From NCBI RefSeq assembly GCF_004792295.1, contig NZ_SRRY01000001.1, forward strand, positions 413,501-477,500: DNA of 64,000 nt. The letters are read 5' to 3'. The position numbers and the translations under genes were made by a program. Source of the stretch: Pseudoalteromonas sp. MEBiC 03607. GTDB taxonomy: Bacteria; Pseudomonadota; Gammaproteobacteria; Enterobacterales; Alteromonadaceae. Positions 19,462 through 28,400 of this stretch are shown here, in pieces. The first letter of the stretch is position 1. The number at the start of each line of letters is the position of its first letter. A model generated the notes under the pieces. The model worked only from the letters and a program-made list of their open reading frames with translations, had not been told where the DNA came from and did not search any database.

Positions 19462-19480
19462 TTGCGCTATAATGGCGCAA
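19462..19480 (+). promoter_or_regulatory. -10 element of yaeQ promoter inside a dyad
   Basis: A perfect TATAAT (19468-19473) is flanked by TTGCGC and GCGCAA. It lies 27 bases upstream of the yaeQ ATG. No good -35 element is visible at 17 bases. The dyad could also form a hairpin before a run of T. Confidence 0.45.
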
Positions 19481-19500
19481 ATTTTTTCAAGTAAGCAGTT

Positions 19501-20037
19501 ATGGCTCTTAAATCAACCATTATTAAAGCGCAATTATCGCTAAGCGATATGGACCGCCACATTTATCAAGATTTCAATTTAACACTGGCACAACATCCAT
19601 CAGAAACCGAACAACGCTTGATGATCCGCTTGTTAGCTTTTGCACTTAATGCTCGTGAAGGCTTAGAGTTTACAAAAGGCTTATGCGCAGATGACGAGCC
19701 AGAGCTTTGGCACATTAACTACAGCGAAGAAATTGAATTATGGATTGAGCTAGGTTTACCTGATGAAAAACGTCTGAAAAAAGCCTGCAATAAAGCCAAG
19801 CAAGTTGTTTTATATACTTACGGTGAAAATAACCAAGCAATTTGGTGGCAAAAACATCAGCCTAAGTTGTATGATTTTAAAAACTTGAGTATTTTTAGTC
19901 TCGATTATGCCGCGACTCAGGCATTAGCCGACTTAGCTGATCGCAATATTAAGCTCACTATTACCATTCAAGATGGTGAAGTATGGGTTAGCTCAGATAC
20001 AGCAAATATCGAAATTAAACCGCAACAGTTAATGTAA
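19501..20037 (+). CDS. yaeQ: YaeQ family protein
   Basis: This 178-residue protein matches the YaeQ family over its full length, beginning MALKSTIIKAQLSLSDMDRH with the conserved RLLAFALNA segment. The family has a PD-(D/E)XK-like fold. In enterobacteria it was once linked to RfaH suppression, but its biochemical role is unsettled. The fold gives no proof of nuclease activity. The alpha/beta-hydrolase gene follows after 8 bases, so the two probably form an operon. Confidence 0.88.
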   Translation: MALKSTIIKAQLSLSDMDRHIYQDFNLTLAQHPSETEQRLMIRLLAFALNAREGLEFTKGLCADDEPELWHINYSEEIELWIELGLPDEKRLKKACNKAKQVVLYTYGENNQAIWWQKHQPKLYDFKNLSIFSLDYAATQALADLADRNIKLTITIQDGEVWVSSDTANIEIKPQQLM

Positions 20038-20045
20038 GGAACGCG

Positions 20046-20651
20046 ATGGCAATTAGGCAGGTTGTAGTATTACACGGACTTTATATGTCAGGCTTTGTGA
20101 TGCGCCCTCTGTGTGCGCGTCTCGAAAAGTCAGGGCTTAAAATACTCAATTTGACCTACAATACACTCTCCCCCGATAGAGCGGCAATTTTCGATAAGAT
20201 TGATCGCTTTATTAATGGTAAGCCAACCGCCTTGGTTTGCCATTCTATGGGCGGCTTGGTTGCTCGCGCTTACTTAGAGGCCAATTCTCTTCAAAGTCGC
20301 CATGTCGAAAAGGTGATCACCTTAGGCACCCCGCATAAAGGCAGTCATATTGCTAAGCAAATGCAGCAAAAGGGCTTTGAAATGCTGTTAAAAAATAGCG
20401 TGGAGTTTTTATTATCTGAGAATGGCGATTGGCCGTTTAATGCCAAGCTTTATAGTATTGCTGGTGACTTACCAATAGGGCTAATGCCACTGATTGCTAA
20501 AGGCAGTGTCTCTGATGGTACAGTTTTGATAGATGAAACCAAACTCAATGGCATGGCAGAACATAAGGTGTTTCATTTGAGTCACACCAGTATGATCTAC
20601 TCACGCCAAGTGATGGATTACATTATTAAGCTTATAAATCAAAGTGAGTGA
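20046..20651 (+). CDS. Alpha/beta hydrolase, lipase-like
   Basis: This 201-residue protein has an alpha/beta-hydrolase start (VVLHGLYMSG), a nucleophile elbow CHSMGG (about 60-65), the downstream segment LGTPHKGSH and a late catalytic His in HLSHTSM. The layout resembles PGAP1/EstA-type lipases. No signal peptide is present, so it is expected in the cytoplasm. It follows yaeQ closely. The substrate is unknown. Confidence 0.82.
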   Translation: MAIRQVVVLHGLYMSGFVMRPLCARLEKSGLKILNLTYNTLSPDRAAIFDKIDRFINGKPTALVCHSMGGLVARAYLEANSLQSRHVEKVITLGTPHKGSHIAKQMQQKGFEMLLKNSVEFLLSENGDWPFNAKLYSIAGDLPIGLMPLIAKGSVSDGTVLIDETKLNGMAEHKVFHLSHTSMIYSRQVMDYIIKLINQSE

Positions 20652-20655
20652 TACT

Positions 20656-20865
20656 TTAATCTTCAGCACTTGCAGCCACTTTGTAGGAGATTAATACAAT
20701 GATCCCTAAAATCAGTGGTACTGGTGCAGCAATGTAACCAAAGGTATCAAAGTTTGCGAAGCTAGCGCCGGCTAAATGACCTACTAAACCGATAACAAAT
20801 GCAAGTAATGCAATCACTACAACAACTATTTCAGCTTTACTTTCTTTAACTGTTTTACCGTCCAT
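20656..20865 (-). CDS. Small two-helix membrane protein
   Basis: This 69-residue protein has a charged N-terminus (MDGKTVKESKAE) and then two membrane segments (about 12-34 and 42-62). The ATG at 20865 is chosen for its AGGAG ribosome binding site; an upstream extension of 11 residues lacks one. I do not recognise the family. It converges on the hydrolase gene. Confidence 0.65.
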   Translation of the reverse strand: MDGKTVKESKAEIVVVVIALLAFVIGLVGHLAGASFANFDTFGYIAAPVPLILGIIVLISYKVAASAED

Positions 20866-21110
20866 TTTTATTCTCCTGATTAAATGCGGTAAGGTCATTA
20901 TGCGCTTCTATTTCGTTGCTTTTTTGACCTAAATCAAGTTCTAAATCGGCGTGTTTATCAGCTAATACAAACTTTGTTTTAGATCATACTTTCTGCTTAA
21001 TTTTTGCATATCTGCAAAATAAGGTAGATTTTTTGCTCAGTTGCCCCAAGTCTATATAACAGGTAATTCAATGTTATGTTGATAGTGCACTAGCGGGTAA
21101 AAACCGCCTT

Positions 21111-21129
21111 TGATAGCTAAAACCTATCA
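21111..21129 (+). promoter_or_regulatory. OxyR-like half-site upstream of dps
   Basis: The dyad TGATAG-N7-CTATCA fits the OxyR unit ATAG-N7-CTAT exactly. The second unit expected downstream is only weakly present. It ends about 20 bases before the -35 element of the dps promoter, a normal place for an activator; dps is an OxyR target in Escherichia coli. Confidence 0.45.
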
Positions 21130-21149
21130 CGGTGTTCGAATTAAACCAT

Positions 21150-21177
21150 TTTACAGATTAACCAAGATGGCTAATAC
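21150..21177 (+). promoter_or_regulatory. Predicted dps promoter
   Basis: TTTACA (21150-21155) and TAATAC (21172-21177) are separated by 16 bases. The leader to the ATG is about 48 bases and ends in an AAGGAG ribosome binding site. The rest of the gap between the small membrane protein and dps (20866-21149) shows nothing beyond the OxyR-like dyad. Confidence 0.5.
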
Positions 21178-21231
21178 TTAACACCAAGCACTAGCAAGTA
21201 AACAATTAACGGTTTTTTTAAGGAGCAATCT

Positions 21232-21705
21232 ATGTCACAGGTAAATGCAATTGGTTTAAACAGCGCAAAAAGTGAAGACATCGTAAATTCACTAAACTCT
21301 TTACTAAGCTGCTACCAAATTCAATACATGAACGCACGTGGTTTTCATTGGAATATCAAAGGTCGAAACTTTTTTGAATTACACCTTAAATTTGAAGAAA
21401 TTTATAACTTACTACTTGAGAAAGTAGATGAGATTGCAGAGCGTATTTTAACCTTAGGTGGTACACCTGTGCATGCATTCTCTGAGTACATTGAAGCAAG
21501 CAAGATCAGTGAAGCTAAAAATATCACTGAAGGTACTGCTGCTGTTGAAAATCTTTTAGCGGGTTACAGCACGCTTATTCAGATGCAGCGTGAAATCTTA
21601 GCGCAAGCAGGTGATGCGGACGACGAAGGTACAGCATCATTGATGGGTGACTACATTAAAGAACAAGAGAAACTTGTTTGGATGTTAAAAGCTTACCTTG
21701 GTTAA
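21232..21705 (+). CDS. dps: Dps-family DNA-binding ferritin-like protein
   Basis: This 157-residue protein has the Dps four-helix-bundle signature, with ferroxidase ligands in ARGFHWNIKG (His) and in the FFELHLKFEEIY segment (His and acidic residues). Dps assembles into a 12-subunit shell that oxidises Fe2+ with hydrogen peroxide and stores the iron, protecting DNA. The strong AAGGAG site and the OxyR-like dyad suggest peroxide control. A perfect bidirectional terminator follows. Confidence 0.93.
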   Translation: MSQVNAIGLNSAKSEDIVNSLNSLLSCYQIQYMNARGFHWNIKGRNFFELHLKFEEIYNLLLEKVDEIAERILTLGGTPVHAFSEYIEASKISEAKNITEGTAAVENLLAGYSTLIQMQREILAQAGDADDEGTASLMGDYIKEQEKLVWMLKAYLG

Positions 21706-21722
21706 TGTTTAGAACAGAGACT

Positions 21723-21748
21723 AAAAAGCCCTCAATTGAGGGCTTTTT
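21723..21748. terminator. Bidirectional terminator between dps and convergent gene
   Basis: A perfect 26-base palindrome centred on CAATTG, with arms AAAAAGCCCTC and GAGGGCTTTTT, is followed by T on both strands. It serves dps and the convergent gene. Confidence 0.9.
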
Positions 21749-22149
21749 TACTTTAACCACTTTCTTAAATTTTCGTACTCGGGCCTTGCTTGAAAAAGAC
21801 TCTCGGCATCTGGATGAAAATAAATATCCATTTCTACCCCCGACCAAACGACCTCTAACAAATTGCGGGCAATGATATTTGCTTTAATATAATCAACACG
21901 TTTGTAGCCCCGCGCTTTTACGGCCTGAAAGTAAGCCTTTGCAATCTCAATACTATCAGCCGTCGCTAATTCAAATTGCTCCAAATTCACTACCGCATAC
22001 TGAATTGATTGTTCAGGGTATTTCATGATTTCTTGACCGACTTCAATGCTAAATGAAGCAACCGCCTCTTTGTTAAAGCTGCCGCTCATTTCCACATAAA
22101 TCACTGGCGGCTCAACAAAATAGCGCCAATCACCATGGGCTTTAAACAT
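21748..22149 (-). CDS. Hypothetical cytoplasmic protein (STAS-like fold possible)
   Basis: This 133-residue soluble protein has no signal peptide. The alternation of strands and helices (VIYVEMSGSFN, then YAVVNLEQF) recalls STAS/SpoIIAA-like proteins, but I cannot confirm the family. The ATG at 22149 is chosen for its AAGGGG ribosome binding site; a longer frame begins 21 bases upstream. The stop codon sits at the edge of the shared terminator. Confidence 0.7.
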   Translation of the reverse strand: MFKAHGDWRYFVEPPVIYVEMSGSFNKEAVASFSIEVGQEIMKYPEQSIQYAVVNLEQFELATADSIEIAKAYFQAVKARGYKRVDYIKANIIARNLLEVVWSGVEMDIYFHPDAESLFQARPEYENLRKWLK

Positions 22150-22215
22150 GCTTACCCCTTTGAAATACAACTTAAGTTTACGCTTATAAGCGTTATTTAC
22201 TTATTTATCTAAGCC

Positions 22216-24294
22216 TTAATTCGGTAATAAAGCAATAAAAAACGCCATTTCTAATGCCTTTTCCTCAAGGCTTTTAAAACGACCAGATGCGCCGCCATGG
22301 CCTGCATCCATATCGGTTTTAAACACCAAAATGTTGTCATCAGTTTTAAATTCACGCAGTTTTGCCACCCACTTCATTGGCTCCCAGTATTGCACTTGAG
22401 AGTCATGAAAGCCGGTAGTTACGAGAATATTAGGGTAGTCCTGCGGCTTAATATTATCGTACGGCGAATATGCCTGAATCACATCATAAAACGCAGGGTC
22501 ATTTGGATTGCCCCACTCGTCATATTCATTCGTAGTAAGAGGAATACTCTCATCAAGCATAGTGGTTAGCACATCTAAAAATGGCACATGACAACCGATA
22601 CCTAAATAAAGCTCAGGAGCTTGATTTACTACAGCCCCCATCAGTAACCCTCCAGCACTACCACCAGAGGCAAATACTTTTTCTGGGTGTGCATAGCCTA
22701 GCGTAGTAAGAGCACGCGTAACATCAATAAAGTCACTAAAGCTGTTTTGTTTATATTGCTTTTTACCTTGTTCATACCAGTGACGGCCTAGCATTTCGCC
22801 ACCACGAATATGCGCAATCGCATAAACAAAGCCACGGTCTAGCAAACTTAATGAGCTGCTTGAAAAGCTAGGATCGATGGTAATTCCGTACGCACCATAG
22901 CCATATTGCAGTAGTGGGTTAGTGCCATCTTTATTAAATTTATCAATACGATAAACCAAAGACACCGGTACTTTTTCGCCATCTCTCGCGGTGATCATTA
23001 AACGCTCTGAACGGTAGTTTTGCGGGTCAAACTCGCCGAGTACTTGCTGTTGCTTTAATAAGGTTTTGTTCCCGGTTTTTAAATCGACATCATACAAAGA
23101 ACCCGGCGTTGTTAAGCTCGAATAGTAAATGCGTGCAGTGCTCACATTCGGCTCTGGGTTCATTGCAATTGCAGCATAATAACAAGGATCATCAAACTCT
23201 AAAGTAAGGCGCTGATCGTGCTGATTAACTACCACAAAACGTGTTTGGCCAAGCTCTCGCTCAGTGAGGATAAGGTAGTCATCGAATATCTCAACCCCTT
23301 CTAACAACACGTTTTCGCGATGCGGGGTATGTTCTTGCCAAAGACTTTTATCGCCAACGGTACTTTGTGTCGCAGTCATTAAGCGAAAGTTTTTCGCTTG
23401 CCAGTTAGTCACAATGTAAAAGGTATCACCTAGCTTATCGACATCGAACTCATGGCCTTCTTCGCGTGGCATTAAAGCGCTAAACTCCCCCTCTGGGTTA
23501 TTAGCATCTAGCACCCAAGTATCGTTTGTTTCTGTGGTCGCAAGGTCAATAATGATAAGGCTTTCATCGCGGCTTTTGCCAAGCCCCATGAAGAAGCTTT
23601 TATCTTGTTCTTCATAAACCAATACGTCATCAGCTTGCGAGGTGCCTAAAACATGGCGGTAAACCTGAAAACCCAACAAAGTTTGTAAGTCTTTTTTCAC
23701 ATAAAAAACGGTTTTACTGTCATTAGCCCATACCACTTGACCTTCGGTGTTTTCGATAACATCACTAAACATCTCACCATTGGCAATATTTTTAAAACGC
23801 ACGGTATATATACGGCGACCTTCGGTGTCTTCTGAGTAAGCAAGTAGCTGTTCGTCAGGGCTAATAGCCACTTCGCCCAACTCATAAAATTCGTAATCGC
23901 CGGCTAATTGATTTACATCTAACAACAAGTGCTTATCGCGCGCTTCTATTGAGCTGCTGCGATAATGGCGCGCATATTCATCATCGCCACGTACTTCTGA
24001 GTGATACCAATACTGACCATCTTTCACAGGTACCGTGTTGTCGTCTTTTACAATACGGTCTTTTAACTCATTAAACAATTGTTCGCGCAGAGGTTTTATG
24101 TCTGCTAGTTGCTTGTCGCAATAATCGTTTTCGGCATTTAGGTGCGCTAATACATCCTCATTTTCACGCTCATCATCACGCATCCAATAATAATTATCGG
24201 TGCGCGTCAGTTGATGTGTAGTTAATTGCTGAGGCTGTTTTTTTGCAACAGGAGGATGCGCTAATAAAGACAAAGAATACGAATTTGACGACAC
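22216..24294 (-). CDS. ptrB: Oligopeptidase B
   Basis: This 692-residue protein is an S9A serine peptidase, close to the roughly 690 residues typical of PtrB. It has an N-terminal seven-blade propeller (about 75-420) and an alpha/beta-hydrolase domain. The catalytic triad is S546 in GGSAGG, D631 in TGFHDSQV and H666 in DAGHGGASG. The enzyme cleaves peptides shorter than about 30 residues after Lys or Arg. No signal peptide is evident, so it should act in the cytoplasm. The gene is monocistronic. Confidence 0.92.
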   Translation of the reverse strand: MSSNSYSLSLLAHPPVAKKQPQQLTTHQLTRTDNYYWMRDDERENEDVLAHLNAENDYCDKQLADIKPLREQLFNELKDRIVKDDNTVPVKDGQYWYHSEVRGDDEYARHYRSSSIEARDKHLLLDVNQLAGDYEFYELGEVAISPDEQLLAYSEDTEGRRIYTVRFKNIANGEMFSDVIENTEGQVVWANDSKTVFYVKKDLQTLLGFQVYRHVLGTSQADDVLVYEEQDKSFFMGLGKSRDESLIIIDLATTETNDTWVLDANNPEGEFSALMPREEGHEFDVDKLGDTFYIVTNWQAKNFRLMTATQSTVGDKSLWQEHTPHRENVLLEGVEIFDDYLILTERELGQTRFVVVNQHDQRLTLEFDDPCYYAAIAMNPEPNVSTARIYYSSLTTPGSLYDVDLKTGNKTLLKQQQVLGEFDPQNYRSERLMITARDGEKVPVSLVYRIDKFNKDGTNPLLQYGYGAYGITIDPSFSSSSLSLLDRGFVYAIAHIRGGEMLGRHWYEQGKKQYKQNSFSDFIDVTRALTTLGYAHPEKVFASGGSAGGLLMGAVVNQAPELYLGIGCHVPFLDVLTTMLDESIPLTTNEYDEWGNPNDPAFYDVIQAYSPYDNIKPQDYPNILVTTGFHDSQVQYWEPMKWVAKLREFKTDDNILVFKTDMDAGHGGASGRFKSLEEKALEMAFFIALLPN

Positions 24295-24342
24295 AAGAAA
24301 AAACCAAAATAAAAAACGAATTGCTGGCAGTTTATCACAGAA

Positions 24343-24506
24343 TTATACCAATCAGCTTAATTAAGCAGTCTATTTTGAGGCAATAAAACCTCGTTGATAA
24401 CAAGGCAAAAATTTCGTTATTTAGTTGTTCTAAATGAGAAATTTTTAACGCAGTTAGCGACAGGTTTAATCCCTCAAAATGATTAAGTATTATTGCGGGT
24501 TGGTAT
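24343..24506. repeat. MITE-like palindromic repeat (about 164 bp)
   Basis: The element is bounded by the near-perfect inverted ends ATACCAAT and GTTGGTAT. Inside are a perfect palindrome GCTTAATTAAGC (24355-24366), a hairpin CCTCGTTGATAACAAGG (24389-24405) and a nested hairpin (24407-24446) with arms AAAAATTTC/GAAATTTTT and ATTTAG/CTAAAT. It has no coding capacity. It resembles small dispersed non-autonomous repeats of Alteromonadales. A shortened relative occurs at 56955-56990. Confidence 0.75.
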
Positions 24507-24508
24507 TA

Positions 24509-24535
24509 AAAAAGCCCACTCAAATTGAGTGGGCT
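24509..24535 (-). terminator. Terminator of the GbpA-like fragment gene
   Basis: On the minus strand an 11-bp stem (AGCCCACTCAA/TTGAGTGGGCT) is followed by six T residues. It lies 34 bases past the stop codon of the GbpA-like gene. Confidence 0.85.
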
Positions 24536-24569
24536 AAGCAATGCTAAAATAGCATTTAGGGGGAAACTG

Positions 24570-25139
24570 TTAATGTGACACTTGCTGCCACGCCATAGCC
24601 CAACTTTTCCCAACTCCCGGTTCAAAGAGTGGGTTATGTGAATCTTTAACACGGCAAAATTCACTAAACGGCCATGGCTTGCACATGTAAATATGACCCG
24701 TTTTAGGTTGAAGTACTTTTACACCTGCATTGTAATCATTGCATGCTTGTGGGTAGACATAGTCATACTCGTTTAATCTATCTTGTACTCGCTCTTCACA
24801 TTTAGCGATGCAATTAAACGCCACTTTTACATGTGTTATACCCGAACCTTCTAGGGCATAAATTTGGTTTGAACGGTATGCAACCACCAAACCTTGCTCT
24901 GTCATTTTGCCCGCTTTAACCAACGGAATATGCACATTAATATGTTCAGCCACAGAGCGAGGCCAATTATGAGGCTCTCCATCATCTGAGCTCACAATTG
25001 CATATTCGAATGATAAATCGACTAGCTCTCCTTGCATGTCATAAAAGGTCACTATCACCTTATCACCAACAAAAAGTTGGGTATGATGATTTAAGCAACC
25101 AATTGGCAACCATCTTCCAGAGGCCATTGACGTATGCAT
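24570..25139 (-). CDS. GbpA-like accessory + chitin-binding domain protein lacking the LPMO domain
   Basis: This 189-residue protein matches, as I recall the families, the second domain of GbpA (about 1-95; key stretches VGDKVIVTFYDMQGE and the IYALEGSGIT region). A cysteine-rich chitin-binding module like CBM73 follows (about 120-185; YMCKPWPFSEFC and FEPGVGKSW). Full-length relatives carry a signal peptide and an AA10 copper oxidase domain before this; here both are absent, and the similarity begins right at the inter-domain junction. An in-frame stop lies upstream. The ATG at 25139 has no clear ribosome binding site; a TTG two codons earlier has AGGGTG in place. A c-di-GMP riboswitch upstream suggests a real transcript. 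It may be a remnant or a cytosolic leftover. Confidence 0.7.
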   Translation of the reverse strand: MHTSMASGRWLPIGCLNHHTQLFVGDKVIVTFYDMQGELVDLSFEYAIVSSDDGEPHNWPRSVAEHINVHIPLVKAGKMTEQGLVVAYRSNQIYALEGSGITHVKVAFNCIAKCEERVQDRLNEYDYVYPQACNDYNAGVKVLQPKTGHIYMCKPWPFSEFCRVKDSHNPLFEPGVGKSWAMAWQQVSH

Positions 25140-25227
25140 AAACAAAATATCACCCTAAGAGCAACGAATAGGTACTATAGTAACAATCGAACAAAATATT
25201 TATGTAAAGTTTGAGGCAAAAGAACCA

Positions 25228-25248
25228 AAGCACGTAGATTATGTGCTT
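25228..25248 (-). promoter_or_regulatory. Hairpin in expression platform of the riboswitch
   Basis: AAGCAC and GTGCTT can pair around a 9-base loop immediately after the aptamer and are followed on the minus strand by the T-rich TGGTTCTTTTG. It could be a weak conditional terminator. The stem is only 6 bp. Confidence 0.4.
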
Positions 25249-25249
25249 A

Positions 25250-25328
25250 TCAGCGGTCCCGCTATCATAGTCTTAAAACCTTAGACCGGAAACTTTGCGT
25301 CCTAACCTTTCAGTTAGTTTGCCAAAAA
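25250..25328 (-). promoter_or_regulatory. Cyclic-di-GMP-I (GEMM) riboswitch
   Basis: Read on the minus strand, the segment has the hallmarks of the class in order: GGCAAAC, a CTAAC/GTTAG stem capped by a GAAA-containing loop, the invariant GGACGCAAAG, TCCGGTCTAAGG, and GATAGCGGGACCGC. A sigma-70 promoter ends just upstream, so the aptamer starts almost at the 5' end of the RNA. The first gene downstream on this strand is the GbpA-like fragment. In Vibrio cholerae the same riboswitch class precedes gbpA. Confidence 0.9.
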
Positions 25329-25335
25329 CAAAATG

Positions 25336-25364
25336 AGTATAATCGCGACCAGAAAACAAATCAA
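25336..25364 (-). promoter_or_regulatory. Promoter of riboswitch transcript
   Basis: On the minus strand TTGATT (25364-25359) and TATACT (25341-25336) are separated by 17 bases. The predicted start, near 25328, coincides with the beginning of the c-di-GMP aptamer. Confidence 0.65.
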
Positions 25365-25422
25365 ACAAAAGAATGTAATCAAACATTATATATAGCAAAT
25401 AGTTACTATATTTTAGTAACAA

Positions 25423-25448
25423 AAAAGCCAACCGTTTGGTTGGCTTTT
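25423..25448 (-). terminator. Terminator of RND efflux operon
   Basis: An 11-bp stem, AAAAGCCAACC/GGTTGGCTTTT, encloses a 4-base loop 17 bases past the pump stop codon and is followed by T residues on the minus strand. An adjacent inverted repeat GTTACTA-N5-TAGTAAC (25402-25420) has no assigned role. Confidence 0.85.
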
Positions 25449-25464
25449 AAATAGCTAGTCTGTA

Positions 25465-28400
25465 CTAATTATGAGCTGGCTTAGTTCTGGTAACCACTCT
25501 ATAACCTGCACGGAAGATATTAAGAACACCATTGCCCACATCACTCATCACAATGTACAAACATGGAACAAGTACTAATGTAATTAAGGTTGCGAACATT
25601 ACCGCAAAACCAAGTGCTACTGCCATTGGAATTACGAACTTAGCTTGTAAGCTGGTTTCAAACATAATTGGTAATACACCGGCAAAGGTCGTAATTGAAG
25701 TCAGTGTGATTGCTCTAAAACGTGCACACCCTGCTTCTATAACTGCTTCACGTGTAGAAAGCCCTTCGCGACGCGCTTGGTTTACAAAGTCAGTCATGAC
25801 CAGTGAGTCGTTGATCACCACCCCTGCAGCAGCGATTAAGCCAAAGCCCGACATTAAACTAATGTCTAGACCAAACCATAAGTGACCCCAAATTGCACCG
25901 GTTAAGCTAAATGGAATAACCGACATTACAATGAGTGGTTGCGAATAGCTCTTAAGCGGTACTGCAAGCAAGATATACACTAAAATCATACCACCAATGA
26001 AGAACATAATTTGCTCATTAGCTTGTGCTTGCTGCTCTTCAATTGAGCCACCTAGCTCAGTTTTAACTGATGGATACTCTTCTTTGAGTTGCGGTAACAG
26101 AGTCTCTTTAACTTGCTTAACGACTTCGCCTGGCTCAATCGCTTCTTCATCGATACTGCCATAAATATACACAGTTCGATAACCTCCTTCGCGGCGAATA
26201 TAGCTAATACCTGGCTTTTCAGTCAGCTCTACAACATCACCTAATAGTACTTCTTTACCTTCAGGTGTTGTAATTACTGCATGTTTAAGAGATGCAAATG
26301 CTTCACGTGTCAGTTTAGGGTAACGCACCATTACGCGCACTTCTTCGCCACGGCGAATAACACGTTGCGCTTCACCACCGTAGAAGCTTGCGCCAACTTG
26401 GTTTGCGATATTGGCAAGATCTAACCCTAAATCATATGCCACAGGTTTTAAGCTTAATTGCACTTCTTTGCTCGCCGGGTCGATGGTCGAGCTAATATCA
26501 AATAAGCCTTTTTGCTGTTGCAGTAATTGAATAAAGCGACGACCTGCCTCGTTCAATGTATCGATGTCAGGCCCATACAGTAAGTAGCCAAACTCACCAT
26601 CCATGCCGCCACCATTCACATCATCGTAAATTTGTAATGATTTGACACCGGCAATACTTGGCATTTGCTCACGCCAGCGACGAGATAATTCAAATGCGTT
26701 GTATGGACGAAGATCTTCATCAACAAGTGGCGCTAAAAGCTGCGCTTCAGTACGCCCTTGGTTAAAGACTAAAATGTCACGAATAAGTTTTTGACCAAAT
26801 TCACGCTCGGTTTCTTTATCAACATTAACCACCATCGCTTCAATTTCTCGAATTGCGTTAATGGTTTGAATATCCGACGCATTTTCATTCATTTCTAAAC
26901 GAATTTGCGGGAAATCATGCGGTACTTTTGGGGTTGGAACAACACGCACTTGATTTGATGAAATCAAACCAAACGTCATAATTAATAAGCCCACAAAAGA
27001 AAATAAAACAAGCCAGCGCCATTCAACACAACGTACGATAAATGCTTTATAAGGACCATTTACAAACTTAAAAAAGCGCTTATTAAAACGAGCACGCCAG
27101 CTGTTTGGATTAATAGGCGGAAATTTAGTGTGGGCGATATGAGCAGGTAATATAAGCTTCGACTCAATCAAGCTGAATATTAGACACAGAATAACCACCA
27201 CCGCGATACCAAAGAAAAATGCACTTTCTGGCCCGCTTGATAATGTAAACGGTGCAAACACAGCAATCGTAGTCAGTACACCAAATGTAGCTGGGGTAGC
27301 AACACGTTTTGCACCATTCACTACATTGACAACACCACCGCCTTTTTTCTCAATTTCGGTGTAGGCGCTTTCCCCTATGACTATGGCATCGTCGACCACG
27401 ATCCCCAGCACCATAATGAATGCAAATAACGACACGATATTAATACTGATACCAAATAATGGCATCATCATCATTGCGCCCAAGAAACACACAGGTAAAC
27501 CAATCATTACCCAAAGCGCTAACTTAAAGCGTAAGAAGATAGACAACATAATGGCAACCAAGATAGCCCCTTGAATTAGGTTGGTTTTCATCATGTCTAA
27601 ACGTGCGTTAAGGTAATAGGTCATATCCATAAGAGGTTCAAGACGCAAGCCCGCAGGCAGCTCTTTGTTTTTCTTATCAATATACGCTTTCACTGAATCT
27701 GCAACCGGGATCATGTTTTGTTCTTTGGTTGCTTTTACAGACAAATAAACCGCATTTTCGCCGTTAAATTTAAAGTAGCGTTCACCTTCAATAAATTGAT
27801 CTTTAATTACAGCGATATCTTGCAACAATACCTTCGCACCATTAGCCCCCACCTTGACTGGAATTTGGCGGAACTCTTCACCACTGTAATATTGGTTTTC
27901 AACACGAACAGAGATAATACCTGCATCAGTGCGTAATTGGCCGGCAGAGATGTTGGCTGAATAACGACGAACAGCACCAGCTACATCACTTAACGTTAAG
28001 TTGTATTGGCGCAGTGAGTCTGGGTCAATTTCAATCGCTATTTCATCTAACGGCACATCGTTTTGCACCAGCGATACGTTTGATAATTGCAGCAACTCAT
28101 CTTCAATTTGATTTGCTACAGGCTTTAACTCTGTCAGCGGAATATCACCAACGAGCGTCATACCAATCACGTCTTGACGAAATTCAACCTGACTAATGGT
28201 GACAGGCTCCATTCCCGCAGGGAACGTGGCAATACTGTCGACGCGTAACTTCACTTTGTCGAGCACATCAGTGAGCTCAGCATCTGTGTTTATCTCAAGA
28301 CTGGCACGGCCACTATTTCGAAACGAGCGGTAAACACCGCGCTTAATTTCGGTAACATCTTTTAGTGACTCTTCAATTTTGATCAGAATACTTTCTTCTA

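Noticed and set aside
19462..19487. Rho-independent terminator (TTGCGC/GCGCAA with T tract)
   Set aside because: The stem is only 6 bp and its loop is a perfect TATAAT just before yaeQ; a promoter is the better reading.
25171..25184. GGTACTATAGTAAC imperfect palindrome near the GbpA-like gene
   Set aside because: It resembles the 25402-25420 inverted repeat but lies within the leader RNA and has no regulator gene nearby; evidence is too thin to call an operator.
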